DNA of 64,000 nt from contig JANUWF010001636.1 in assembly GCA_026120185.1 (NCBI GenBank), positions 3,883,501 to 3,947,500 on the forward strand, in the 5' to 3' direction. The position numbers and the translations under genes are program-made. The stretch's first letter is position 1. Each line of letters starts with the position of its first letter. Shown here one piece after another: positions 10,200 through 23,064 of the stretch. The notes under the pieces were generated by a model that worked only from the letters and a program-made list of their open reading frames with translations, did no database searches and was not told where the DNA came from. The stretch comes from Voacanga thouarsii (taxonomy: Eukaryota; Streptophyta; Magnoliopsida; Gentianales; Apocynaceae).

Positions 10200-13140
10200 A
10201 GATTTCTACATCTATCGCTTCCAATCCAATGTGCATAACTAATTGCTTGTGATTTAGCAACAAAAAGGAAAAAAAAAATTATGGCTAGTCAAATTTCCCT
10301 TAGGTGTTCTAATTCGTCATCCAGCCAGTTCAGATAGCAAAGCATATGATCCATCAAAATTTTCTCTTTTGTTCTTTAAATTTTTTTGGGGGGTTCTTTG
10401 TTCTTTCTTCCTGTGTGTTGTATAATCAGAAATGAGATGAATGGCTAATTAGTTTGTTAGTTCTCGAATGGATGGCTTTTTTTCCCGAAGACGATAAGAC
10501 CAAAAATCTGATCTTCTACATTGCTGAAATCCGCAATGATTAATATACAGCTTCAAGTCACTGAATCGATATGGCACAGCAGTAAGTGCAAAAGCCAGAT
10601 GTATCCCAGAAGTTAAAAACATTCTTTCAATCACTATTATCTTACCCATTCCACTTTCGTAAACAACATAATGACTGTCATTTCATGGTGTGATCCTGCA
10701 AGAAATGATGGAGAATTACGAGATCCTTTAATATTAATTCTAATCCCCGCTCTAGTGGTTGTAAAATTGGAGAACCATGAGAATGCTTAGCTTTGGTCTC
10801 AACCAACACAAAGAGTACAAGGAAGGCTTGTCATGTTCCCCCCACTCCACCCCCCCCAAAAAAAGAAGAAGATTGATCCCCAAGCTCAGTGGGAGTAAAT
10901 CAAATATTTTTCTCCTGTGTGTGAAGGAAAGTGGGCTATAGATTAAGACAGGAAAGCGAGAGGGACCCTTAGAAGGCTGCTTAAATGGCCTAATCTGATT
11001 AGCATGGTGTGGTTACTGGCCCCGTTAATGCAATAATCAGAACATACTTGCCACCTAATAGAAGACGTCAAATGTTGAAACTTGACTAGTCCCATGAGAA
11101 AGACGAGTACAGGAAGAGCAGGATGGTGAGGAAATGGAGTCAAGGCTGTCTGTTCCAAAAAGCGTCTTTCTTTCATCTCCATCATGAGAAAGTTTTTGAA
11201 TTCTGTGGAAGAAAGAAAATCGTATCATCACAAAATAGTCAAGCCAGTTGGGTACAGAACAGTGTTTATTGTCGTATGCATCAGTAATTACTTAGAAAAA
11301 TGGCCAAATTTACAGCTGAATCTTCTTGTAATTTCTCTTTATTCTCCTGATTAACACAAGGCCAAGTAAGTAAAAATTTGTATTTACAGCACAATAGACT
11401 GCAATTTTTTGCAATTATTGAATACGATTATACCTTAAATGATTTTTTTTTTTTTTAGTTTGAATCGAGAAACGTCTTATTCATGTATAGAGTGAAATAA
11501 AACTTCCCCGTTGGCCAAATTGTACCCAAAACAGAGCACGGGAGCTGGCTACCACGGACCAAGATTATTTGACTAAGGAAGAGCTTTAGCCAAGTTTACA
11601 CATGATTTGCTGACTTCTTACCAAACAACCAAAAAAAAGAAGAAAGCAAAGAAAGATTTGCCAACATTGAAATTCTCCCGTACCAAAATATAATTTCATG
11701 TCGTTTGTTTTTTCCCCTCTATTTTTGGTACTTTTTTGTACCTTACATGATCAAGGCCTCAGAGATCAATTCCTTGGGTCAGAGAAAGGAGAACCATTAT
11801 TAGATTGCTATGCTTCCACAGCCACAAGGCTTCGTCAAATTGCTGCTATGAGTTGGAAGTTGGCTGCCAATTAATGCAAGCAAAATATCTCTCCTTCATC
11901 ACTTTGTTTACTCCATACTAACACGAGAAAGTACAATAAATGTTCCCAAACAAACACTCCTACGTCTAAAATGAGTTGGTTCACCTAAAGTCCAATCAAC
12001 CTACCTCTATTAGACTTTAATCCCCGTCTCATTTTCCAGCCATGAAAGCCAATTAGTACGATTTTTTAAGTTTGAATGCAAATTATATTAAAAATATAAT
12101 TAAAAATTATAAATTTTAAAATATTTCTCAAGACAAAAAGGTAAATTTTATAAGAAAATATGAAACTTTGAAAATTTTGGCCGACCGCCGTCATGCAAAC
12201 CCGTCCATGAAACCTTGCATTGGCTACTTTATCAGTTTGGCACGAGAATGTTAGCTGCCCCATACACTCCACCCCTGAGGAAGTCATAACGTGAAAAACA
12301 CTCACAATTTCGTGTATTTTGCTGGACATCTGTACTCTCATTATTATCACAAAATCTATATATTTCAAAAGGATTCATTTCTCACGGGGAAATACTTCTA
12401 TTCTGATCATTATTACCGGAATTTAGGAACAAATTGTCATTGCTTTACAGCCAATTATGAGTAAGAAAGGCAACTAATAGCTTTAATTTTTCCAAATTAG
12501 GTTGACTAGCTATCATCTTGATGATGAAAATATCAACAATATTACCATTTGGTGTGAATTTGAGCACCACAGCTCAGCATTCTAAAGTTGGGTTGGTTTG
12601 TTTGATTATTGTCTAAATCAAATACATAAATATCATACTAATTAAATTAAACGAGGCGTATTAATAAAAGAATAACATAAATTGATATTATATTATAAAT
12701 TTAGAATGAAATTAATAAGTTATATTTCACGTATTTTGTTACCGTAAATAAGGATACAACCATGCAACAGCTATATGAAATAATCTTCCATTAAAATGAT
12801 CATATATCCAAAAATTGCATGATTATCACATAATAATAGTGAAATTTGAAGGGGAAAACGTGATTATCTCAAACTTAGGGATAGGTATTGGATTCTACTT
12901 TCAAGAAGGAAAATTGAAGGAAGAATATCTAAACAGCAAGTATAGGAAAAGCTTTCTCACAAAATGGAAATGGAATCCCACCATTAGTAAAACAGCCTTA
13001 TCTTGGAAAAGTGCCGAGACATACTACGCTTTCTACGCGCCTCTATGACCCAGTGATTATTGAACCCTGAAAAAACGTAAAGCAAGCAGATGATGAGTCA
13101 TCATTGGGACAAAATTAAAAAATAAAAATAAATTATATAA
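10200..13140. other. Intergenic DNA, no gene recognised
   Basis: The first 200-250 bp are probably the 3' UTR of the ATL23-like gene. Short open frames at 10449, 10943, 12066 and 12815 show no family likeness and no splice-supported extension. No RNA gene seen. Confidence 0.5.
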
Positions 13141-13495
13141 TGTTATAAAATTAGGATAGTGCTAGAATAAAATCTACACACTACACACTAAAAAAATTCT
13201 AATTATTGTTTGCACAAGAATTTCTCTTCAAACTTCTCTCTTTCTTTCTCCCACAATTCTTTCTCTAATCTTTCTTTCACAAAAATAATGGTGTATTACA
13301 AGCTTAGAGAATAACTCTATTTATAGAGCTCTAATTAGTGGATTACATCATGTCATACATCATCTTCCACTAATCTTAATTAGTGGTGTCTCCACTAAAC
13401 GGTGGACATCCATAAAAATCTTCTCTAATTATTCACATAAATCCATAATTAGTGGAGCCTCCACTAATTAATGGAGATTCTAATAATTCATAACA
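13141..13495 (-). repeat. 3' LTR of copia copy 1
   Basis: 355 bp, TG...CA ends. Closely similar to 18296-18665; differences include a ~15-bp length change in the CTTTCTTTC stretch and several substitutions, so insertion was not recent. Contains repeated AATTAGTGG/CCACTAATT words. Confidence 0.95.
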
Positions 13496-13504
13496 CTCCC
13501 CCTT
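13496..13504 (-). promoter_or_regulatory. Polypurine tract of copia copy 1
   Basis: On the minus strand AAGGGGGAG directly before the 3' LTR, where plus-strand DNA synthesis is primed. The same motif sits at 19941-19949 in copy 2. Confidence 0.85.
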
Positions 13505-13620
13505 GGATGTCCATCCATTACATAAAGAATATGCCTCGTTAAAACCTTACTAGATAAAAACTCAGGGGGAAAAAAAATCTAGTGAAGGAAAAAGAGTACA
13601 TTATTTTATATGTCTGTTTA

Positions 13621-14406
13621 TTACTCCCCCTGATGAGATAATTCATTTAAATCTTTAAACCGACACATACCGATTTTACATCTCAACTTCTCAAATGTTG
13701 CAGTCAGTAAAGTCTTCATGAAAATATCTACGAGGTTATCACATGACCGAATTTGTAGCACATCAATAATACATTTCTTTTGGAGTTCATGAGTAAAGAA
13801 GAATTTTGGTGAAATATGTTTTGTCCGATCTCCTTTAATATATCCTCCTCGTAATTGAGCTATGCAAGCTACATTGTCTTCATAAAGAGGAGTTGGAATA
13901 TCTTTGATCGATGATAATCCACAACTTTCTCGGATATAATGAATCATGGATCTTAACCATACACATTCTCGACTTGCTTCATGAATGGCTATAATTTCAG
14001 CATGATTTGAAGAAGTAGCTGTTATAGATTATTTCGTAGAACGCCATGATATAGCAGTATTTCCACATGTAAATAGATAGCCCGTTTGAGAACGTGTTTT
14101 ATGTGGATCAGATAAATAACCAGCATCTTGGAGATATCGAATGACTTGTTTAATTCCATTCCAATGTCGTCGTGTTGGTGAAGAACTAAATCTTGCTAAT
14201 AAATTGACAGCAAAAGCAATATCAGGTCGTGTATTATTAGCAAGATACATCAATGCACCAATTGCACTGAGATATGGTACTTCAGGACCAAGGAGTTCTT
14301 CATCATTTTCTTGAGGTCGGAAAGGATTTTTATCCACATTTAATGATCGGACGATCATTAGAATACTCAATGGATGTGCTTTGTCCATGTCAAATCTTTT
14401 TAGCAC
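13621..14406 (-). pseudogene. RT C-terminal part and RNase H, copia copy 1 (broken)
   Basis: Two open pieces (14406-14029 and 13947-13621) separated by a stop at 14029-14031, where copy 2 reads Gln. Recognisable copia RT-RNase H phrases: YLSAIGALMYLANNTRPDIA, RHWNGIKQVIRYLQ, KTRSQTGYLFTCG, LYEDNVACI, KHISPKFFFTHEL. At about 14130 some 65 bp that copy 2 keeps are missing; they hold the stretch before GYLSDPHK, including the first acidic residue of RNase H (GYAD in copy 2). The enzyme could not be active. Confidence 0.9.
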
Positions 14407-14516
14407 TTTTGTTGTATATGTTGATTGATGAATAAATGTTCCACTCTCCAGATGTTCAATTTGTAAACCAAGACAAATTTTGGTTTTACCAAAATCCTTG
14501 ATTTCGAATTCTCTTT

Positions 14517-15032
14517 TTAAATAATCAATTGTTTCTTGGAGCTCTTCGGAGTTCCAATAAGATTAATATCATCAACATATATAACTAATATCACAAATTT
14601 AGAACCAGATTTCTTAATAAAAACACATGGACATACCTGGTCATTTTTAAATCCCGCTTTCAATAAATATTCACTAAGACGTGTGAACCACATGCGCCCA
14701 GATTGCTTCAGGCCATATAATGATTTCTGCAACTTGATAGAGTAATTTTCACGAGGATAATGTTTATATGCTTCAGGCATATGAAATCCTTCGGGGATTT
14801 TCATGTAAACATCATTTTCTAAATTTCCATACAAGTAAGCAGTGACAACATCTAATAGGCGCATATCTATCTTTTCATGTACTGCCAAACTGATAAGATA
14901 TCGGAGTGTAATAGCATCAACAACAAGAGAATAAGTTTTATCATAATCAATACCTGGTCTTTGTGAAAAACCTTGGGCTACTAATCGCGCTTTATATCGA
15001 ACGATTTCACTCTTTTCATTGCGCTTTCGCAC
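14517..15032 (-). pseudogene. Reverse transcriptase core, copia copy 1
   Basis: Open for 171 codons. Contains the copia RT phrases YKARLVAQGFSQRPGIDY, LLDVVTAYLYGNL, QKSLYGLKQSGRMW and the catalytic YVDD box. The usual AFL after VTA is changed to AYL. Upstream part (15033-15367) has stops, so the polyprotein frame is not continuous with the integrase. Confidence 0.9.
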
Positions 15033-15367
15033 AAATATCCATTTGTAGCAGGTTTTACACCTTCTGGTGTTCGGACTGCAGGTCCGAAGACTTCACGTTT
15101 TGTCAGTGCATTTAACTCCGATCGAATCGCATCTTTCTATTGTAGCCAATCTTTTCTATGCCAACATTCATCAACTGATATTGGTTTAGGATCATCATTA
15201 TCCTGTATAACATCAAGAGATATATTGTATGCAAATATATTATCAATAACAGTTTCTATCCGATTCCAACTTCTATCGGAAGTGGTATAATTGATAGAAA
15301 TTTCAGTGTTACTTTCATCAACTTCTGGTTCTTTGTCATCAGTTCTCTCTTAGTCTTTATCATTCTT

Positions 15368-15853
15368 TTATTCAATATGATATTCTGGATCATTTAATCC
15401 TCTTTTCTTTCGAGGATTTTTATCTTTAGAACCAAGAGGTCGGCCATACTTCTGGCGTGTTTTTGACTCAGCAACTATATGTATAATATTTTGTTCTGCT
15501 GGAACTTCAATTCGAATAGGAGCATTTATAGCTGGAATATGCGATTTTGTAACTCTTCTGGAGTCAACAAAAGCGTCTGGCATTTGATTTGCAATGTTTT
15601 GCAAATGAATTATCTTTTGAACTTCAAGTTCACATGCGCTTGTGCGCGGATCAAGATAATTTAATGATATTGTCCAAGCAAGATCCTTTTTATGCTGTTT
15701 TAGTTCTCCCCCTAATTTAGGGAATAATGATTCATCAAAATGACAATCAGCAAATCTTGCTGTGAATACATCTCCTGTCAGGGGTTCAACATACCTGATA
15801 ATAGAGGGAGAATCATAGCCAACGTATATCCCCTTTCTTCTTTGAGGACCCAT
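15368..15853 (-). pseudogene. Integrase C-terminal region, copia copy 1
   Basis: 161 codons continuing the integrase after a frameshift near 15895. Begins with the post-core phrase RRKGIYVGYDSPS typical of copia integrases, then a Lys-rich linker (KDKNPRKKRG) leading to RT. Confidence 0.85.
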
Positions 15854-17069
15854 CTTTGTACGTTGGTTTGGTGCAATTGGAATATATACAGCACACCCAA
15901 AAAATTCTTAAATGAACAATATTTGGTTCTGACCCAAAAGCCAATTGCAAAGGAGATAATTTATAATAACTAGCTGGTCTTATACGTACAAGTGTTGCAG
16001 CATGTAGAATAGCATATCCCCAGGCAGATGTTGGGAGATTTGTTTTCATTAATAATGGTCTAACAATTAATTGTAATAGTTTAATCAAAGATTCAACAAG
16101 ACCATTTTGTGTGTGAATATGAGCTACAGGATGTTCAACATTAATCTCAATTGACATGCAATATGCATCAAAAGCATGTGATGAAAATTCACCAGCATTA
16201 TCCAAACGGATATTTTTAATGTGATGGTCCGAAAATTGTGCTCGTAATTTAATTATTTGAGCAAGTAATCTCGCAAACGCCAGCTTGCGAGTAGATAATA
16301 AACATACATGTGACCATCGGAATGATGCATCAATTAAGACCATAAAATATTTGAACGGTCCACATGGTGGATCAATAGGTCCACAAATATCTCCGTGAAT
16401 CCGTTCGAGAAATGTAGGACCTTCAACTCCTACTTTTACTGGTGATGGTTTAACAATTAATTTTCCTAGGGAACATACAGTACATGCGAATTTTTCTGAT
16501 GTTAATATCCTTTTATTTTTTAAAGGATGACCATGTGTATTCTCAATAATTCTTCTCATCATGGTAGATCTCGGATGACCCAACCGGTCATGCCAAATGC
16601 TAAAAGTAATAGGATCAGTAAACTTCTGGTTTACTAGATGATGAATTTCAGTTGTACGTATTTTTACAAAATATAGGTCAATAGAAAAAGACGGCAGTTT
16701 TTCTAATACAGATTTCTTACCCAAATGCATTTGAGTAATAAAAAGATGGTCAATCCCATTTTCCTCATTTGTTTCAACATGATACCCATTTATGCGGATA
16801 TCTTTAAAACTCAATAAATTTCTTCTGGATTTTGAGGAAAATAGTGCCTTATCAATAATAATTGTTGTTCCTTTAGGCAACAATATACTAGCTCTTCCAG
16901 AGCCCTCAATCACATTTGCACTACCGTTTATCGTATAAATATTTATTTCTCCCATTTTGAGATTAGAAAAATATTTCTCATTTTTTAGTATGGTGTGTAT
17001 AGTTCCACTATCAATAATGCATACATCATCATTAACAACAGCCATCTGAACACAAATATATATATGCAA
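15813..17069 (-). pseudogene. Protease and integrase, copia copy 1
   Basis: 418 open codons. N-terminal aspartic protease motif IIDSG near residue 20; then the pre-integrase zinc finger with WHDRLGHP and the CxxC in FACTVCSLGK; then the integrase core with D (HGDICGP), D (RLDNAGEF) and E (QNGLVES) of the DDE triad. A frameshift near 15895 shifts the end out of frame with the following piece. Pol begins after a short gap from gag, in a separate frame with its own ATG. Confidence 0.9.
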
Positions 17070-17114
17070 ACGTAAATATTATTAGAATAGAATGAAAATG
17101 AAAATACAAAAATA

Positions 17115-18194
17115 TCAGGGTGAGGCTTTAGTTCTTCTGGACACTCCATCACCAATTAAATGGTCTATCCTACCGTTTGGGTGTTCAAAAAAATCCGATA
17201 CATCCATATGGGTAATATTGATATTAAGATCTTCAGGATCAATATCATCATTCTCAATATTATTTATTGGATGTTGAGAAAAATTTGCTTCCACATTTTT
17301 ATTTTTCAATGAAGCTTGATACAATTCAACTAAATGCTTAGCCGTACGACAGTTTCGTGACCAATGACCTTTCATGCCACATCTATAACATATATCTTCA
17401 TGCTTTTCTTCAATTTCTTTTTCTTTTCCCTTATGATCTTTTCTGTTCCACTTCAGGTGGCCAGTATTTCTCACAGTTTGATTATGATTGTGATAAGGGA
17501 AATATCGAGCGTGTCTACGACCATAACCACGACCACAGCCACGGCCATGGCCACGACCACGACTATAACGATGGCTTCTGCTAGAGCCAACAGCATTCAC
17601 TTCTGGGAGTGCTGTTGAGCCAGCTGGTCTGGCTTCATGATTTCTCAATAATAACTCATTATTCTTTTCTGCAATGAGGAGGACATTAATTAAATCTGTA
17701 AATTTTGTATATCCATTTTCTCGATATTGTTGCTGCAGGACAATATTTGAGGCATGAAAGGTGGAGAATGTCTTCTCCAACATATCTTCATCAGTCACTT
17801 TTTCTCCGCATAATTTTAATTGAGATGTAATTTTATATATTGCGGAGCTATATTCATTCACGGTTTTAAAATCTTGCAACCTCAGGTGCAACCATTCATA
17901 CCGTGCAATTGATAGTACGACCATCTTTAGGTGGTCAAATCTTTCTTTTAAATTTACCCACAGGACATATGGATCTTTTTCGGTAAGATATTTCATTTTC
18001 AAATTTTCATCGAGATGACGACGAATAAAAATCAAAGCTTTAGCCTTGTGTTGTGCAGATGCACTATTATTTGCTTGAATAGTTTCACTAAGGCCTTCAG
18101 CATTTAGATGCATTTCTACATCGAGAACTCATGCCATATAATTTTTTCCAGAAATATCAAGGGCTACAAATTCGAGTTTAGCGAGGTTAGCCAT
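17115..18194 (-). pseudogene. Gag (UBN2-type with zinc knuckle), copia copy 1
   Basis: Starts with ATG at 18194 (MANLAK, as in copy 2) but has a TGA at 18131-18129 where copy 2 reads Trp (YMSWVLD), so only the 332-codon frame from 18113 is open. Contains the UBN2-type gag phrases LTEKDPYVLW, YEWLHLRLQDFKTVNEY, QLKLCGEKVTDEDMLEKT, and a CCHC zinc knuckle (CYRCGMKGHWSRNC) near the end, preceded by an Arg/Gly-rich basic stretch. Capsid/nucleocapsid protein of a retrotransposon. Confidence 0.9.
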
Positions 18195-18277
18195 AGAGAT
18201 CAATAAATGCGTACCTATCTTCTGGCTTTGGTAACGGTAGAAACTCGTGCTTAGTCTTCTGGCTTTTGTACTGGTAG

Positions 18278-18295
18278 AGACTCGTGCTGATAACG
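18278..18295 (-). promoter_or_regulatory. Candidate primer binding site, copia copy 1
   Basis: Directly after the 5' LTR the minus strand reads CGTTATCAGCACGAGTCT. The TATCAG core agrees with sites that pair with the 3' end of initiator tRNA-Met, the usual copia primer. Confidence 0.6.
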
Positions 18296-18665
18296 TGTTA
18301 TAAAATTAGGGTAGTGTTAGAATAAAATCTACACACTACACACTAAGAAAATTCTAACTATTCTTTGCACAAGAATTTCTCTTCAAACTTCTCTCTTTCT
18401 TTCTTTCACAATTCTTTCTCTAGTCTTTCTTTCACTAATCTTTCTTTCACAAAAATAATGGTGTATTACAAGTTTAGAGAATAGCTCTATTTATAGAGCT
18501 CTAATTAGTGGATTACATCATGACATACATCATCTTCCACTAATCTTAATTAGTGGTGTCTCCACTAAATAGTGGATATCGATAAAAATCTTCTCTAATT
18601 ATTCACATAAATCCATAATTAGTGGAGCCTCCACTAATTAATGGAGATTCTAATAATTCATAACA
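18296..18665 (-). repeat. 5' LTR of copia copy 1
   Basis: 370 bp, same ends as 13141-13495. CTATTTATAGAG in the middle reads the same way on the minus strand and is the likely TATA region. Confidence 0.95.
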
Positions 18666-19520
18666 TATAGTTATTTGTTTACTTTAATAATGAACAAAAT
18701 GTAATAATTAGATGCTTAGAGTTAAACTTTTGTCCTTTCATCATTTAAGGATTAGTGTATAATTAAAATTGAACAGGTCTAGTTGGACTTTTTTTGTGGG
18801 CTACCAATTGGGTTCCACACTTGAATGGGCCTCTTCCTTTGTGGATTTGGAATGGTGTAGATCCAAAGACTGGGAGAAGTCTAAGTCTAGCTATTTAGCT
18901 TGATTTTAAACTTGTACTAGTTGGATTTTTAATAACGAAGCTTTTAATGTGTCATGGATTTGGCCGTTGTTCCCTTATGGTATTGTCACCAAGTTATCAA
19001 AGAATGGATTATTGGGAACAATTGTAAGTTTAGGGGGTCAATTAAATTTTGGAAAGAGTTCAGTGGTTTATTTGGAATTAATCCTTAATATTATATTTAG
19101 TAATAAGTTAAATCTAAATAAATAAATAAATTTGATTTATTTTTTCTCATGTACGTATTAAAACTCAATTAAAAAAAAATCACATCATTGACAAATTTAA
19201 TTACACGCATAAAAATATATATATTTCTTAACGTATACTTTTTATTACTCACAATTTAAAATTATGAAGGTGTACAAAAACTTATCATTATCTCATAATC
19301 TAGAATTAGAAGTGTTAAACGAGTGAATAATGAGGCAATCCACTATAGGAGTTGGTGGGCGTTCATTTTTTCAACAACCACTCAAAATCTCATCCTCTTT
19401 CCATAAATTTGAGATTGGCTCCCTTGATTGTTGATTGCGTGGGTAATCCTCTGCCCCAAATTTTCCTCTCCAACTCTTTTTCCTTGATTGGGTCCTGTCC
19501 ACTCTCTTCTCTATCCTCAA

Positions 19521-19582
<62 letters not shown>

Positions 19583-19592
19583 CAAGTGGAAT
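18666..19592. other. DNA between the two copia copies
   Basis: No gene recognised. 18780-19080 is less A+T-rich than the rest but has stops in all frames. It ends in an (AT)n run at 19523-19580, just before the second element. Confidence 0.5.
19523..19580. repeat. (AT)n microsatellite
   Basis: 29 AT units, 13 bp left of the target duplication of copia copy 2. Confidence 0.95.
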
Positions 19593-19597
19593 ATATT

Positions 19598-19940
19598 TGT
19601 TATAAAATATGGGTAGTGTTAGAAAAAAAAATCTACGCACTACACACTAATAAAACTCTAACTATTTTTTGTACAAGAATTTTTTCAAACTTCTCTCTTT
19701 TTTTTTCTCACAATTCTTTCACAAAATGATGGTGTATTACAAGCTTAGAGAATAACTCTATTTATAGAGCTCTTAATCAGTGGAATACATCATCTTTCAC
19801 TAATCTTAATTAGTGGTGTCTCCACTAAATGATGGACATCCATAAAAATCCATAATTAGTGAAATTTTCACTAATTTTCTAATAATTCACATAAATCTAT
19901 AATTAGTGGAGCTTCCACTAATTCACAATATATCATAACA
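19598..19940 (-). repeat. 3' LTR of copia copy 2
   Basis: 343 bp, TGTTATAAAATATGG...CATAACA. Polypurine tract AAGGGGGAG (minus) follows at 19941-19949. Clearly diverged from its partner at 24709-25063. Confidence 0.95.
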
Positions 19941-20066
19941 CTCCCCCTTGAATGTCCATCTATTACATAAAGAATATGCCTCGTTAAAACCTTACTAGAT
20001 AAAAATCTAGTGGGAAAAAAAAATCTAATGAAGGAAAAATAGTACACTATTCTATATGTCTGTTTA

Positions 20067-20588
20067 TTACTCTCCCTGATGAGATGATTCCTTTAAATTT
20101 TTAAACCGACGCATACCGATTTTATATCTCAACTTCTCAAATGTTACAGTCGGTAAAGTCTTCGTGAAAATATCTGCGAGGTTGTCACATGACCGAATTT
20201 GTAACACATCAATTTCACATTTCTTTTGCAATTCATGAGTAAAGAATAATTTTTGTGAAATATATTTTGTCCGATCTCCTTTAATATATCCTCCTCGTAA
20301 TTGAGTTATGCAAGCTGCATTGTCTTCATAAAGAGAAGTTGGAATGTCTTTAATCGATGATAATCCACAATTTTCTCGAATATAATGAATCATGGATCTT
20401 AGCCATACATATTCTCGACTTACTTTATGAATGGCTATAATTTCAGTATGATTTGAAGAAGTAGCTGCTATAAATTGTTTTGTAGAACGCCATGATATAG
20501 CAGTATTTTCACATGTAAATAGATAGCCCGTTTGAGAACGTGTTTTATGTGGATAAGATAAATAACCAGTATCTGCATAACCTATCAA
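20067..20588 (-). pseudogene. RNase H, copia copy 2
   Basis: 173 open codons. Keeps GYADTGYL with the first acidic residue, then KTRSQTGYLFTCE, AISWRSTKQF, EIIAIHKVSREYVWL, LYEDNAACI and the tail NLADIFTKTLP. More complete than in copy 1. Confidence 0.9.
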
Positions 20589-20654
20589 TGTTTGGCTGGT
20601 TTTATTTGAATAAAATAATCTGAAATCAATTGTACCTTGAAGATATCGAATGAC

Positions 20655-21149
20655 TTATTTAATTCCATTCCAATGTCGTTGTGTTGGTGAAAAACTAAAT
20701 ATTGCTAATAAATTGACAGCAAAAGCAATATTAGGTCGTGTATTATTAGCAAAATACATCAATGCACCAATTGCACTGAGATATGGTACTTCAGGACTAA
20801 GGAGTTCTTCATCATCTTCTTGAGGTCGGAAAGAATCTTTATTCACATTTAATGACCGGACGATCATTGGAATACTCAATAGATGTGCTTTATCCATGTA
20901 AAATCTTTTGAGAACTTTTGCTCTATGTTGATTGATGAATAAATATTCCACTTTCCAGATGTTTAATTTGTAAACCAAGGCAAAATGTAATTTTACCAAC
21001 ATCCTTAATGTCGAATAATCAATTATTTCGTGGAGCTTTTCAGGAATTCCAATAAGATTAATATCATGAACATATATCACAAATTTAGAACCATATTTCT
21101 TAATAAAAATACATGGACATACCTGGACATTTGTAAATCCCACTTTCAA
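20655..21149 (-). pseudogene. Reverse transcriptase fragment, copia copy 2
   Basis: Palm/thumb part of copia RT. The catalytic box reads YVHD instead of YVDD. Between 21150 and 22200 RT and linker are present but cut by many stops and small indels. Confidence 0.85.
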
Positions 21150-22198
21150 TAAATATTCACTAAGACGATTGAATCACATGCGCCCAGATTGCTTCAAGCT
21201 ATATAATGATTTCTATAACTTGATGGAATAATTTTCACGAGGATAATGTTTATATACTTCAGGCATATGAAATCCTTCGGAAATTTTCATGTAAACATCA
21301 TTTTCTAAATTTTCATACAAGTAAGCAGTGACAACATCTAATAGGCGTATATCTATCTTTTTATGTACTGCCAAGCTGATAAGATATTAGAGTGTAATAG
21401 CATCAACAATAGGAGAATAAGTTTCATTATAATCAATACCTGATATTTGTGAAAAATCTTGGGTTACTAACCGTGCTTTATCTCGTATGATTTCATTATT
21501 TTTATTTGCGCTTTCTCACAAATATCCATTCGTAGCCAACAGATTTTACATATTCTGGTGTTCAGACTGCAGGTCCGAAGACTTTACGTTGTGTCAGTAC
21601 ATTTAACTCCGATCGAATCGCATCTTTCTATTGTAGCCAATCTTTTCTATATCGATATTCATCAACTGATATTGGTTCAGGATCATCATTATCCTGTGTA
21701 ACATTAAGAGATATATTGTATGCAAACATATTATCAATAATTATTTTTATCCAATTCCAACTTCTACGAAAAGTGGTATAATTAATAAAAATTCACTATG
21801 AATATCTGGATCATTTAATCCTCTTTTCTTTCGAGGATTTTTATCTTTAGAACTAAGAAATCAGCCATACTTCTGGCATGCTTTTGGCTCAGCAGTTATA
21901 GGTATAATCTTTTGTTCTATTGGAACTTCAATTCGAATAAGAGTATTTATAGTTGGAATATGCGATTTTGCAACTCTTCTGAAGTCAACAAAAGCGTCTG
22001 ATATTTGATTTGCAATGCTTTACAAATGAATTATCTTTTGAACTTCAAGTTCACATGCGCTTGTGCGCGGATCAAGATAATTTAATGATGTTGTCCAATC
22101 AATATCATTTTTATGCTATTTTTGTTCTCCCCCTAATTTAGGGAATAATGATTCATCAAAATGACAATCAGCAAATCTTGCTGTGAATACATCTCCTA

Positions 22199-22921
22199 TC
22201 AGGGGTTCAACATACCTATAGAGGGAGAATCATATCCAACGTATATCCCCTTTCTTCTTTGAAGACCCATTTTTGTACGTTGGTTTGGTGCAATTGGAAC
22301 ATATACAGCACACCCAAAAATTTTTAAATGAGTAATATTTGGTTCTGAACAAAAAGTCAATTGCAAATGAGAGAATTTATGATAACTAGCTGGACTTATA
22401 CGTACAAGTGTTGCAACATGTAAAATAGCATGTTCCCAGGCAAAAGTTGGAAGATTTGTTTTCGTTAATAATGGTCTAACAATTAATTGTAATCTTTTAA
22501 TCAAAGATTCAGTAAGACCATTTTATGTATGAACATGAGTTACAGGATGTTCAACATTAATTCCAATTGACATGCAATATACATCAAAAGCATATGATGA
22601 AAATTCACTAGCATTATCCAAACGGATATTTTTAATGTGATGGTCAGGAAATTGTGCTCGTAATTTAATTATTTGAGCAAGCAATATTGCAAACGCTAGG
22701 TTGCGAGTAGATAATAAACATACATGTGACCATCGGGATGATGCATCAATTAAGACCATAAAATATTTGAACGGTCCACATGATGGATCAATAGGTCCAC
22801 AAATATCTCTGTGAATCCATTCAAGAAATGTAGGACTTTCAACTCTTACCTTTACTGGTGATGGTCTAAAAATTAATTTTCCTAGGGAATATGCAGCATA
22901 TGTGAATTTTTCTGATATCAA
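22199..22921 (-). pseudogene. Integrase core, copia copy 2
   Basis: Two open pieces (22921-22523, 22504-22199) matching copy 1: HRDICGP with the first Asp, RLDNASEF with the second, a stop just after, then RRKGIYVGYDSPS. In copy 2 the residue before the core Asp is Arg instead of Gly. Confidence 0.85.
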
Positions 22922-23064
22922 TATCTTTTTATTTTTTTAATAGATGACTATGTATATTCTCAATGATTATTCTCATCATGGTAGATCCCGAATGACCCAA
23001 CTGGTCATGCCAAATGCTAAAAGTAATATGATTAGTAAATTTCTGGTTTACGATATGATAAATT

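Larger units (their letters stand above)
13141..18665 (-). mobile_element. Ty1/copia LTR retrotransposon, copy 1 (decayed, both LTRs)
   Basis: A 5,525-bp element on the minus strand. LTRs at 13141-13495 and 18296-18665 both run TGTTATAAAATTA...TAACA. Internal order on the minus strand is gag, protease, integrase, RT, RNase H, which defines Ty1/copia (integrase before RT). A polypurine tract and a primer site lie at the proper places. Flanking 5-mers are TATAA (13136-13140) and TATAG (18666-18670), an imperfect target duplication. Coding parts carry a stop in gag, a frameshift near 15895, a stop at 14029-14031 and a small deletion in RNase H, so the copy cannot move by itself. Confidence 0.95.

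Noticed and set aside
12815..13048. 77-codon plus-strand frame left of copia copy 1
   Set aside because: No domain, no promoter context and no likely splice partners.
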